Positions 1-11,749 of a stretch of DNA of 64,000 nt are shown here, one piece after another. Below the pieces are notes generated by a model. It searched no databases. It saw only the letters and a list, made by a program, of their open reading frames with translations, and had not been told where the DNA came from. The stretch lies in contig NC_089280.1 in NCBI RefSeq assembly GCF_963678975.1, forward strand, positions 15,141,280-15,205,279. The letters run 5' to 3'. This stretch comes from Dysidea avara (lineage: Eukaryota; Porifera; Demospongiae; Dictyoceratida; Dysideidae). A program made the translations under genes and the position numbers. Position 1 is the first letter of the stretch. Every line of letters starts with the position of its first letter.

Positions 1-1974
1 CATGTACGATTCAGATGGCAAGGGAGTATTATCTCTTCAAGAGGTTGTTCGTAGTTCGTATTTGAATGTATAGTAATAACATTACACCCTAATGTAATAA
101 ATAGGTGGAGAGAGCACTTATAATTTCTTTGGGTCTTTCAAAACTTCCCAAATCTGTACTACACACTGATACCTTAAGAGACTCAGCCCCCATGAACCAT
201 GATGATCTACATGTGGATTGTAACAAATTTTGTAAACTTTACCAAGAACTTAAATCAGCATCAACAAATATCACTACTCCAACAATACAACTACCATGGC
301 TGTGGTCACTGCTTACAAGGGTATTATGGTGGCCATTTAATTTTCTAACAAACAGTGAGTTCCAGTATTACAGAAACTGAGATGATCTTATACTATTGCT
401 ATCATTACAACAGTATTTTGGTCCTCACAAGAACTGTCACAACCAAGTAAAGCTAGTGGCCTTGATAATGACATTTGGTATGATGTATTCCTTGGAGGAA
501 CATGTGCTAGCTCAACTTGGAGGCAGGATATTACAGTTCCATTGCTAAAGTAAGAATGTGTGTACAACTGCAAGCAAGAATTCATAATCTCTTTATCCAT
601 GTGCACTTTAATACAGTACATTTAGTACAATATTTTACATGTAAGGGTGGCTCCAGGAATTTTGGTGACAGGTATCCGAATGTTCTGTTGCATGCACACT
701 TAAATTTGGGGTATGCTCCCTCAGAAAATTTTTGAAAATTATGTATTGAGACTGAAATCCCGGTAACAATTTTCACCAAAAGAATCTTTAAAGCTGAACA
801 TATATTAGAAATTGATTGATATACCATTTTATCTTGCTAGCACAGTATCAGCAGTTAGAGGTGAAACATACATGGTCACATGGATGCCATTCTGGGGGAT
901 TCCCCCAGAAAAAATTTCTTAGAGGTACTATTTTTACTGTGTTGGTACAGGTAGACTAAGTAATTTTTTTTTTTTTTTAATGACTTAGTTGACTGCTCTA
1001 TTAGAGTATTGAATCTCTTTGATACCTTGTTAATTTCCTGAGGAAAATATACTTGACCAGTTTCTGAAAACCTCAGAACCCACTAGATCAGTCCCTGACA
1101 TGCACCATGGTACAGTGTCTCTATGTATTGTCAAAGGTTGCATAATTGTATTGTTCATAAACACTCTAGCTGGATAATTCAAATAAACAGCTTAAACATG
1201 ATGCTGTACACTGTTTGCTTGTTTCATTTTAGAGAACATCAAGTTTCATTTTTTAATCCACACGTCACCTGCTGGAGTGAAGCACTTATTCCATATGAGT
1301 CTAGAGCAAAGGAGAAGTGTTGTATCCTCCTTTATGTGATAACTGGACACTCTACATCAGTGGGATCATTGGTTGAGGTATGTCCCCTAATGTTTGATTT
1401 AGCAGATGTGACTGCTTCATCGCTTGAATGGCCATGTGGTGTTAGATAGTACCACACACACATAGTAGCTGGGCTGAAAGAATCTTCGATATTAAAGTGT
1501 TCTAGTAACCATTATATGTGTAGTTGGTATAATATTGCATGGTTATTTGTTTGCTATAGAATACGTATGTTCTGGGAAACAAAAATGGAGACTTCCAAAA
1601 TCTTTGATAACAAATCCTAGCTCTTACTGAATACGTACACACCAGTGATGCCACGTATACATGCACCCATGTACCAACAGTAGTACTTCTTTTACAGGCA
1701 TCATATTACCTTGGTACTACTCAGCTAGTTGTAATATGTATTCAGGATATTGATGGTAATGAACATTGCCTTCAACATGTAAGAGTATCTTAGATATGCA
1801 TATAATATCGTATGCAACTTTGTGTAGCTAAGTAGCAGGGCAGTACGTGATTACAACCGTGGACGAACCTACTTAAAGGATGCAGCATCCAGAAAAGGTC
1901 GGCCTGTGTTTTCTAAAGTGGAAGATGCCACGATGGAAGCAATACGGCTAGCTAAGCTTGCACACAAGAACTAA
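1..1974 (+). CDS. EF-hand / nucleoside 2-deoxyribosyltransferase-like protein, 3' part
   Basis: C-terminal part of a gene whose start lies left of the window. Visible exons are <1-50, 414-549, 1233-1377, 1698-1778 and 1828-1974; every junction is GT-AG and the phases fit. The first exon encodes one EF-hand loop, DSDGKGVLSLQE, with acidic residues at loop positions 1, 3 and 12. The later exons give an enzyme-like fold: DVFLGGTCASSTWR, then FFNPHVTCW, then TGHSTSVGSLVEASYYLG, then DYNRGRTYLKDAA. This order matches the nucleoside 2-deoxyribosyltransferase-like family, whose members cleave or transfer the glycosidic bond of nucleosides. The EF-hand suggests calcium control, but that is inference, and the real substrate is unknown. 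It is not certain that no exon is missing between the EF-hand and the enzyme domain. The gene converges on XPNPEP3, with 124 bp between stop codons. Confidence 0.75.
989..1010 (+). repeat. Recurrent motif TGACTGCTCTATTAGAGTAT
   Basis: First of at least a dozen copies of a 20-bp sequence with the near-palindromic core CTCTA-T-TAGAG. Others are at about 3336 (rev), 5769 (rev), 24191, 25168, 36754, 46673, 46712, 47957, 49471, 49512, 59304 (rev), 60367 (rev), 60393 (rev), 61053 (rev) and 61077 (rev). Confidence 0.8.
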
Positions 1975-2098
1975 AATTTTTAGTGTACATACATGCATGA
2001 TATTTCCAGAGATGTTGCACAGTTTATTTTATATTTTTATTTTGTATACATAAACTAATATTCACACACTATACAGAATTAAAAATTTTGTACTCCTT

Positions 2099-5000
2099 TC
2101 AGTGATTACATTTAGTACCCACCAAAGACTCAATTTCTTTGACATCTTTAGGACAATCTTTGTTAATAACTTCTACACTGTCATGTGTAATTAGTAAATT
2201 ATCTTCTATCCTGATGCCAATTCCTCTAAATCTAGACAAATTACAAGTCACTAACACACAGAATACTTCATAACATACTCATTGGCTATTTGTGGCTGAT
2301 CCACGGGAAAGTCTTTTGGGATATAAATAGCAGGTTCACAGGTGATGACCATATTAGGAAGCAATTTATTAGTCCTATCTATTAGCATAGTATCATGTAC
2401 ATCCAGACCAAGGTAGTGGCTGACATGATGAGGAAACAGCCTCCCAACTGTGTGCTGTCCTGTTCTGTTGGAAATAATCCCAAGAGCTAGCAAGAGACAT
2501 ACTAAATATTGTGAATCATATTATATTGATTACATTTTAGTGCTTCTGTCAGCAGGTTTGAAGCAATATGATGAAGATGGTCTAAAGTTTCACCAGCCTT
2601 TGTCACCTACATAACCAACACAGTAAAATCTAATAAAGCATTACAAATGGTACAGTACTTTGATGATCTTATTTTGTACATCTAGGATGGCTTCATATAG
2701 TGCACGCTGAGCAGGGGTAAAGTGACCATTGACTGGCCAAGTTCGGGTTATGTCACTGACATAGCCATGATATTCACAACCTGCGTCCATCAGTACTAAC
2801 TGACTTTCCCTACAAATGATATATACCTAACTGCATTATTAGAGTATATTACAAACTGTAGCAATTGGTCGTTCTTGATGTAGTGTAAGCTGAGAGCTCT
2901 CTCTCCTCCAGCAACTACAGGTGGAAATGACAGCCATTGTGCCCCATCCATCTTGCATCTGTGCTCAAATACTGACTCCAATTGTGTCTCTGTCATGCTA
3001 GGAGTGGTGTTCCTCATTGCCTAAGATACATTGAGGTGACGGGTATGCATGAAGTTAGAATTAGATGCCCTGAAAGTATCAGATAGTAGGTGTCCCACCA
3101 ATAATCTGACATTTGCTTCAGCATTAGTTGGTATCAGTTATTAAGCTACTCTAGTACCAAATAATAACTACTCACACCCCATTATCATTATAATGACCAT
3201 CATAAATTCTATGCTAGCTACATTTTTTTGCATCACTGGCTGGAAATTGCACACAGGTACATGCAGGGCTTGTTTGTTAACTACTGAGTACAACGAAAAA
3301 GATCAAGACACTCTAGTCCTGACAATACTGCAAAATATTCTAATAGAGCAGTCACACATAACTAACTCAGAATGTTTGCAATGCTGACACCAGTTTTTCA
3401 ACATATGTAATAGCTACCATCTGTAAAACACATGTATGTGTCACAGTATTGCTTTACATATATAGATATAAGTTTTTGTAATACGTACAGTGAGTGTACA
3501 AGACCAAATATTTTACAATGGTCACATTTAAGCCAGCTTTCAGGGTAAATCACTTGGGCCAACTATTACATGGCTGCTCTTACAACAAAAGCAATAATGC
3601 TAAATGGTTTGAAATTCTGGCTGTAATTTCATACTCTGCCACTACTAGATAAGACTACTACAAGTATATGACAACAACACTGTAGTAACCAAGCTTGCAT
3701 CATCTTTCATAAGAGCATCGTTAGGTGTCAGACACCATTCTTGGCTCACTTATATTAACTGCATGCATGGCCACTTGTGGCAGGCAACTAACTATGTTTT
3801 CTTAAAGTGTCTTTGTTACAAAGTAGTCACTGCAGGAGTCTACCTGGTCAAATTTCATTAATAAGCAAGTGCTAATAAATAACTTACATCTTGGAATGCT
3901 TTTGATGCAATGATCCCAGCTGTGCGCATCAAATCTACTTCAGCCTCAGATTTTATTGTTCTTAACTTGTGAATATGTTCAGTTGGAGAATTAACACCTA
4001 CACACATATGTGTATGTGACTAAAATTGACAAAACCCAGTTTCAGTGCACAAAGCTTTGTTAGTAGATACTACATGATCATTGTGTTGAAATTTCATAGT
4101 ACCTAAAGCTGTGGAAATAAAATTCACACTGAGTATTATTAATCTATGCTATCACTGTGTGGATGCATAAGTTTTTAGATGCCCAAAATGTGCCAATTTT
4201 TGTAGGTACCCTGCTTGAAATATTGCGCATGTAAAATGCATGTTGAGCAAGTTACACGACTCCCTAAACATGATCATAAGTATCAATGTACATGCATGTT
4301 TCATGCAGAATAGAGGATATGCACAACTGCACAACTGAAAACATTCTAATAAAAAGTAGATGTTTTCTTACATCACGACAGTGAACGAATGTATTGTTGG
4401 TATGCATAGAAAGTGCGAATTGCAAAAAGTAGACAAGAGCTTCTCCAGAGCGATAGATTCTTTATGTGTATAACAGAGTAACTGGAACAAGGAGCCCCAT
4501 CTGTAGTTCATGTGGCGAGTTATAGTATGAGCCGCATTTGCTACCCATACTTTTGTATATTGTTCACAATAGTAGCTCACTGTCAAAATTCTTGGGTATG
4601 CCTATATTGATCATTTTTTGATGTGCATATCCTCTACAAATGAAACATGCATGGATTTGAGTTTTCCCTACATGTAGGTTACATGTGCTTGTCAAAAGCA
4701 GACACGCATACTGTTAGCAGTTGCTATGGTTACTGCTATATCCACTGTGATGTTTGCAGCATTACTGGTTACTTGGGAACACCTACAGCATGTAGTAATC
4801 TAAAGACCAAGTGTCAGTTTTTATTGTGGGATTCAACATGCAACATAACAAGCATGTCCATGCAAGTTACATGCATGTAGCCCTTACTGCAACATGTATG
4901 TTGCTTGATACATGCACCTAACACTAACACACATGTGACATGTATGTTTCACTGAACATGCATGTAACATGAGCAACATTTCAAACAGGGTAATAGTATT

Positions 5001-7685
5001 ACAAATGGAGTAAGAAGATGAGTGAAATCCAGAAGTCCAATTTGGACTCTCCATGCATGGACCCTCCCTGCACTCAAATCGTACAAGAACAACAAAACTG
5101 ACCAGCCGTTTGAGGCTTTTCCAGCTCATTGCACACCATTCCAACAAAGCCACTCCATTGAATGGTGCCAAACTTTTACTAGTGGCTTTCACAGGGTCTG
5201 AGAAAAGCTGCCACAGAAACCAGATTCACTAGATATGAAAAAAGTTAGAGTGGAAGATATGACAGATTACTCAGCCAACGATTGATTGTACTGGTAAAAA
5301 CATGAGTTAGATTTTTGGGCGTGGAAGCTGGATTATCTGAAATTCAGTCACACATAATCACTAACTGATGATGTTAGAGTCTTGAGTCATCAATCCATCA
5401 TGGATGTCAGAGTGTAAGTCATGGTTGACACAGTCAGGTGCATCGTACCATACAGAATAGGCGTTGCTAGCATACCTACAAAATGAGCATCATGATTAAA
5501 ACTGAAGTTTTCAGTCATTTCACATTCACATACAATTTTTGAAGGGACAAATTTTCACAAACGTCATGAGCATGAATAACATTATTAACTACGTACAACA
5601 AACACAAGCCGTTGGAAAAAGAACAGCATCTGCACATCTGTACTCAACATTTACAACAATATTGTAATGATTTCTTGGCCACCAGCTTTGAATCCACAAT
5701 TGTGGCTTTTTAAAAAGCTATACCTTTTGTGCAGCTTGGCTGGTCAGTTATACAAAGGTGCTGAAAGTTCTAATAGAGTATGACTGTTTTATTAGAAAGT
5801 CTCAAACAAATTGTCACACATGCTTGGTTTTCATATACACAGCGTTTACTCATGATTTGCAAGTTGATACTAAAATTATTGAGAAACACAACAGTGAATA
5901 CTGTATTTTTTATCAGCACAAAAATATCACAAATGACTAACTCACTTAGACTGTAGGTCATCTTTCAGTTGGGATATTTCATATGCCTGTCAAAATGGTT
6001 TAAGTCATTCGAATAGAAAAAATGACTCAACTTCATCTACTCCAAAATGCTCTACAGCACCAACAGGCCCACATCTCACACCATTCCACAGCTCGCTACA
6101 AATATATTATACTAAATGCATAGACAAATCAACTAACTAACGTATTTACTTGGTTAAACACTGTGGCATTTATTACTTTAGTTCATAAAATCGATGTGGC
6201 GATCATATATTCGAATTTCACCACCACTCGATGTTTGAAAATGATGTTGAAGGCCCTTATTTTCAAAACGTGACCAGATTTTTGGAAAATCAGCCTTAAT
6301 GTCACATTTTCACAACTGGACTATATATGATTAAAATAAAATTAAGGCACTATAAACTTCTACTCAGCTCTACAGTGATTAGATCAGTAGTCAGTACCCT
6401 GAATTACAAGAAATTCTGTGAAATATTTAACAGGTGCATAAGTGCTTTAGTGGTGACACATAATTATAAGAGTGGATTTCTAGTATTTCACATGTGACAA
6501 TAAGACTAATTTTCCAAAATCCAGTCACAAATCAATCGTGACACCACTCAAGTGCAGCTACTATTGAAGGTGCGGCGTTTAACTAAGTAAATATGGAGCA
6601 CAGCTATTATGTAATTTCGTTCTTACAATCTAAATAAATTCAAGGTGCACAATACCCACAAATGTTGAGAAAAAAATTTACATACTAGAGGCTTTTAATT
6701 ACACTTCATGATTAATAGTGCAGAGTGGATGAAACATGTGGCTCCCAGATCAGATGGCCATATATGTAAATGTTAATGTTATTCAGTAGTTGACAGTTAC
6801 AGTAGAAAGTCAATTATCTGAATGCAAAATGATTGTATGTTCAAGTAGGATTTTATGTTAACAGGTACATGTACCGTTAAGGTAATCAAGCAAACTATGA
6901 ATAACTATTTGATATTATGTACTAGGACCTTTGATAATCACTCTCTATACAATTGTTAATGTCACTCCAACATAAAATACAAATAAGCTGTATTTATATG
7001 CAACCAATTACGATAGAAAATACCTAACATAATAACATTTTCAAACCTACTGAAATTGATCCTTTGGCTGCACATACAGAATAGCTTTGTGGCTTGGAAG
7101 GCCTTTACTGCTAGACTCTAAAACAGGTGAGTGTACATAATCAGATGTACTTTAACAACCAGTTACCTAGTAACAGAACACAGTCTGGCTCCCCAAACCC
7201 ACACAGGTAATTCAAGTTAGGATTCTGGTGAAACTTGTACCTGTGGGGAGATGCTATGAAAGTTAACACTTGCAAAAACCACATACGGTATATCATTGCA
7301 CATATAGCGGATAGGAGCTCCACTTATTAGTACAACATGCTTGGTATTGGTCATTCCATGATGAGTCTTGTATAATTCCCTACATCACAACTATCAAAAC
7401 AAATTTCATGTAATTCAAAGCCACACATACTCTGCAAATCTACTTCTTCTTTCAGCAAATTCTGCTTTGGTGATTCTTGGAGTTACTACAATTACATATT
7501 AAATTACCTACAATCAAAGGGTTTGCATCTATAGTACCTTCTCCATCTTTCAGTAAGTGTGGATGTGAGTATGAGGTAGGCTGACCTATATCATAGCTAA
7601 CACTTCGGTAACCGGAAGTAAATTTTACGTATCCGGAAAGAAAATGGAAGAACTTCACATTTCCTCTAAAAAATACTGCAGCCAT
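2099..7685 (-). CDS. XPNPEP3: Xaa-Pro aminopeptidase 3 (aminopeptidase P family)
   Basis: Metallopeptidase that removes an N-terminal residue preceding proline; in animals it is mitochondrial. Fourteen exons (5' to 3'): 7685-7538, 7485-7431, 7379-7287, 7240-7167, 7117-7051, 6095-6032, 5986-5946, 5475-5366, 3997-3888, 3020-2857, 2809-2659, 2606-2534, 2486-2258, 2231-2099. All phases fit and give 503 residues, close to the human protein (about 507). Diagnostic segments are [39 protein letters not shown] and [16 protein letters not shown]. The pita-bread metal ligands are present: Asp in [10 protein letters not shown] and VSDITRTWP, His in [11 protein letters not shown], Glu in ITCEPAIY and in GIRIEDN. 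The residue after EP is Ala where Gly is usual. The N-terminus ([15 protein letters not shown]) is basic and free of acidic residues, fitting mitochondrial import. The 3020-2857 exon uses a weak GTTTGT donor, chosen because it alone keeps the frame. Confidence 0.93.
6141..6594. mobile_element. MITE-like inverted-repeat element in an XPNPEP3 intron
   Basis: Two nested inverted repeats. The outer arms match around 6141-6166 (TATTTACTTGGTTAAAC) and 6568-6594 (reverse complement with a few changes). The inner arms are at about 6269-6300 (GTGACCAGATTTTTGGAAAA) and 6500-6528. No open reading frame of note. The inner arm belongs to the same family as the elements at 13001 and 21907. Confidence 0.6.
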
Positions 7686-8377
7686 TCTATATAATCACAA
7701 CGATTTACGATCCTGCAACTATCATAGAATCAAATTCTTAACAAAACTTCTTTAGAATCAAATAAGCAATAGCGCGTAACAAAAATTATTTGTGCACTAA
7801 TTAGAAGTCTCGCGGCGCACCGCGAGACTAACAGATTAATCTGTACAGCATAGATTATAGAGAGATATGACGCAGGGAATTTAAGCCCTGCACATGCATG
7901 ATACAATGTACACATATCACAATAAATGTGTCTGTAATCATATCTAGTGTCAAGAATCTGTATAATCACCAGCTTTAACCCGCCTTTAAGCCTTACTATT
8001 TTCATAGTCCCCTCCCACGCACACTGTCATTTTTCTCGCCACATCAAGGAATTTTTGCACAACTGGTGGCTGAACTGCAGCCATCCAGCACCTTTTAAAG
8101 TTGGTATCTAGCAAAAGCAGTCCAAGAAAATTGCTTTTTGGGTCATTTTAGTTAACCATAGACATAGTATGAGTTACATGAACTAATTCACCTCAGTAGC
8201 TATCCCGTTAAATTAATGATCCGCCCTCCAGCACTGAGTAGCTATTTATGCATTATCATTTTTTGTCAAAAGACCAGGTTGCCAAAGCACAAGCCTACAA
8301 CCATACTCCAACACAAAAACAATGAAAACCACTAGGACTACAAGGACAAAACAACAGGATTGTACGAAAACACCTTA

Positions 8378-8543
8378 CAGTGGAACCTCTCTTAACAAAC
8401 TCCCCAAATTAAGGACACAATAGAAAAAACCTCCATAATAAGGACAAAAATTTTGGTCCCAACAGGTCTGATTAGTAGATTTTTTACCAAAAAGTAGAAT
8501 TCTGGGTCCCAAAAAGTCCACACTGAATAGAGAGGTTCCACTG
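8378..8543. mobile_element. Short pogo/Tigger-like MITE
   Basis: 166 bp with terminal inverted repeats CAGTGGAACCTCTCT and its complement at the right end, flanked by TA on both sides (a TA target duplication). The CAGTxxAACCTC-type end plus TA duplication is typical of non-autonomous pogo/Tigger relatives. No coding capacity. Confidence 0.75.
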
Positions 8544-8863
8544 TAATATGAGGAGGATGAGAAACTAATAATTTGGCCTTAATCAATGATGTCCTTGTTT
8601 CCTCTAGCTACCACTGAAGCGTGATGGCTGAACCACTCAGTAGTTTTTATAGTAACGGCAAGCAAAACAAGACTTTACTGCTACACCAGGCATTCAAGCT
8701 ATATTTTAGTCAATGGTTTTTGTCAAGGTAATCTGGTGGTATAATTAGATTCCTGAGTTGGCTCGTTACTTGAGGTTATGTCATGTGGGTTCTACGTAAT
8801 CCCAAAGGTCTCACCTTCATTTTCATGTGATACCAGAGGTCGGGCGCGCCATTTGTCATCAGA

Positions 8864-8871
8864 TCACGTGA
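8864..8871. promoter_or_regulatory. Palindromic E-box TCACGTGA
   Basis: An 8-bp perfect palindrome with the CACGTG core, 10 bp before the TATA box of the first DDAH gene. bHLH-zip factors of the USF/MITF type bind such sites; use here is inferred from position. Confidence 0.45.
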
Positions 8872-8880
8872 TTGTGTGAG

Positions 8881-8888
8881 TATAAAAA
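8881..8888 (+). promoter_or_regulatory. TATA box of the first DDAH gene
   Basis: TATAAAAA about 120 bp before the chosen ATG at 9008, followed by a spacing that allows a start site near 8910. The only strong TATA match seen next to a start codon in the window. Confidence 0.55.
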
Positions 8889-9007
8889 CAGTCCGAGCAG
8901 TAAGGGAGATGTTAGATCAGACCTCTGACACACCCCAGTTTATTGAGGTGTTGAAATATAACTGCTGTTAACTGATTTACTTTGATAGTGTTCGATATTT
9001 GAACAAC

Positions 9008-10617
9008 ATGTTATCTACGTTGTCAAGGCGAATTCTGAGGACAACCACGTTGCAGTTGTCTTTCAAAAGATGCCGTTCTGGAACTTCTACTGGTAGGTTG
9101 ATGCAAGAGGACCCTTTAGAACATTTTTACTACGACAAAGTAATTGTTTCTGGTGTGCCCTCTTCCTTTGTTAAAAATTCATTGAGAGTACATGAACCCG
9201 ATGAGCCAATAAGTTTGGTGAAGGCACGCTATCAACACGCGAACTACGCTTGGAAAGTCAAGCAACTTGTACAAGACATTGTGTACACTCCAGAAGATGA
9301 AAATTATCCCGATAGCGTGTTTGTGGAAGACCCGGCAGTTGTATTCGATGGCACAGCACTGCTGACAAAAATTGGTCATCCGTCACGGATAGGGGAGCCA
9401 CAAAACATAAGGGGCGTGCTAGAGTCTTTGGATTTACACATAGTGGAACTAAGCAAACTGTCTCCAACAGCTACAATGGATGGTGGAGATGTACTGTTTA
9501 CTGGCAAAGAATTTCTAATTGGATTATCACGGCGTACAAATAAGGTATTATACCCTTTTTGAGTTTCAAATTGCCAACATTTGTGAGGCAATTAGTCCAT
9601 GTGTCAGAAATAAAATACCTTACACTAGTAGACAACCCAAAGTGTTAAATTTATACCCATGTAGAGGTGTAATTGTGTAGCTGTTCAATCCAACCTAATC
9701 AAAACTTTTAACACTCTTTTGTGATGTGGTTTGTGGTTTGTTGGTAATTTAATTGGTTGCTAATGGATTGCTGGTTAACTATATAAGCCACCTGCAATTA
9801 GTAACTAGACTACAATGATGAAATGAGCATGACCTCTGCATGCTGGTCAGTATAAAATTTTTATTAACGAGTTATTTATTTATTTACTTGTCAACCTTTT
9901 GTTGTTTGTGAAAATTGCCAACATCACTAAGGATATCACTGTAGAATTTGTAATGCGTTACCACGTACCATAGTAATGACCCCCTTTGAATAAGAGTTAC
10001 ATGTTTTAAGCCAGGTGGAAGTATTGAAGAAAGTTTATCATTCTTAATAAACACTGCTATTGTTGCAAAGTCACGCATCAGAAGCCACCCTCTCACTCTT
10101 GGTTGTTATAGTAACCAGCATTCAAATTGTGCATGAATATCCTAAAATCAATATACTCTGTTCAAATTACTACCACTGTGTAATTCTGTAAACTGTAAAA
10201 CTTATTTTTAGTGTATAATACATTCTACAGGAAGCCATTGAAGCCTTTGCCCAAGTGTTTCGTGATTACCCAGTCACAGCCATTACAATTCAATCAGAAG
10301 TACTTCACCTCAAGAGCATGAGTTCCATGGCTGGTGTGGGAGTGATTGCAATTGGTGACACTCCAGCTGGACGACAAGCTTGGGATGAAATAGAAAGGAA
10401 GGCACATTACAAATATGACCGACTATCATTTCCAGATGAAAATGCTGCCAACTGCTTGTTCATCAATGGTACTATTTTCCATGTTCCACAAGAGGAATAT
10501 CCAAATAGCTATCACGTGTGGGAAAATTATAACAGATATCCTAAAGTTGAGCTACCAAACAGTGAATTTTCTAAAGCAGATGGGTCATTAACTTGTACTT
10601 CCATACGCATCAATTAA
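9008..10617 (+). CDS. DDAH: Dimethylarginine dimethylaminohydrolase, copy A
   Basis: Hydrolyses asymmetric N-methylated arginines to citrulline and methylamine, relieving inhibition of nitric oxide synthase. Two exons, 9008-9544 and 10231-10617, phase 0, give 307 residues, about 20 longer than the human enzymes. Catalytic elements are all visible: acidic pair in DSVFVEDPAVV, Asp in MDGGDVLFTG, His in LHLKSMSSMAG, and the nucleophile Cys in SLTCTSIRIN. The extra N-terminus (MLSTLSRRILRTTTLQLSF, then further Arg and Lys with no acidic residue for about 30 positions) looks like a mitochondrial presequence, whereas human DDAH is mainly cytosolic. The ATG at 9008 was chosen as the first in frame after the TATA box. 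A tandem copy with the same intron position follows. Confidence 0.93.
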
Positions 10618-11749
10618 GTTTCACAGACTTATTTTCCTTTTATGCTGAATGTCACATATTATTTATTGCAACTCAATGTTTTGGACTTATGTACAGGTTT
10701 ATTATGAGATCATGGTATTAACTCTTGATGGTATGATATTTAGTAAATTTATTGGCAAAGTATATGGTAATAAAAAAAAGTTCAGTATATATCAATATTA
10801 ATTATTTTTAAATTGATAATTAACACAGCTAGCCCTCTTATCCTTTGAAGTGCAAAATTGAAACTGTTTATCATGTACCACCTATTAGAGGTAACCTGAT
10901 CCATCAGAATATTCTGTGATGCAGGGCTTCCTAAGTATGATATTCATGTAAAGATGTGGTATATATATTGCCTAGAGCATAAAATGCATGAGAATCAACA
11001 TAATCTAGTTACATGAAAGTGGTTGCATGTTAATTAGCTACACTGTCATCTTGGTTTAATTGTACTGATAATATGATCAATCTTCAAATAGACTTACCCA
11101 GTTACCAAAATGGACAGTAAAATCAACAAGGTCATAAGTGATCACTAACATTTTGCTACTTAGCACATCAGTGAAGTGTGCTGTGTGTTGACTCTGGAGA
11201 TGTGCACTGCTTATCTGACCATTTGTGAGATTTGCAGTGTGTTGGCTCCCCTTTGAGTGATGTAGATCATATCTGCTATATATAGGAGGTCACTAGTCAG
11301 CATTTTATCCAGGACTTCATCTCCCAAAGATTATAACAGCTCGGAGACTGGTTCTATGATGGTACCACAGTACCAGATTTCCAATATGCCTGGTCTTCTT
11401 CAAACACATGGGTTTTAAACTGCGTTTTGTAGTTCATGATTGATCCATTCACAGATAGCTACCGGAGTACCATTAGAGAGTGGCCACTGGGCTGGAATGA
11501 GAGATAGATATTATTCTCCCCTTTAATGTCCATAAACGAGACTAGCATACCTCGAATACTACCAAGAGTTCATACTATGTACATGTATATAAATTATGAA
11601 CTCTTTGAGTGCAGTAAATGTATGTAGCTCACGTGAGTGATCGTCCGAAAGTATTAGAAGCACACATAAGTTCACCGTATGTCGAGCCCTACGTACTAGT
11701 ACAGGCATAGATACAAGATAGTAGATCTTAATGCTATTATAGTGAAATA
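10618..11749. other. Spacer between the tandem DDAH genes
   Basis: No exon seen. Contains a short palindrome of the CAAGAGTTCATA family at 11563-11607. The start codon of copy B at 11750 has no obvious TATA box. Confidence 0.6.
11563..11607. repeat. Short palindrome related to the 17760 MITE ends
   Basis: CAAGAGTTCATACTATG on the left is mirrored by AATTATGAACTCTTTG on the right with almost no interior. It matches the terminal repeat of the element at 17760-18225, as if only the two ends remain. Confidence 0.6.

Larger units (their letters stand above)
7686..9007. other. Divergent spacer between XPNPEP3 and the first DDAH gene
   Basis: Holds the 5' flanks of two divergent genes. It contains a short TA-flanked inverted-repeat element (8378-8543), a palindromic E-box and a TATA box next to DDAH. 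No further exon seen. Confidence 0.7.

Noticed and set aside
105-380. 91-residue frame between the EF-hand exon and the next exon
   Set aside because: No family match, begins at a non-ATG codon, and the flanking exons join in phase without it.
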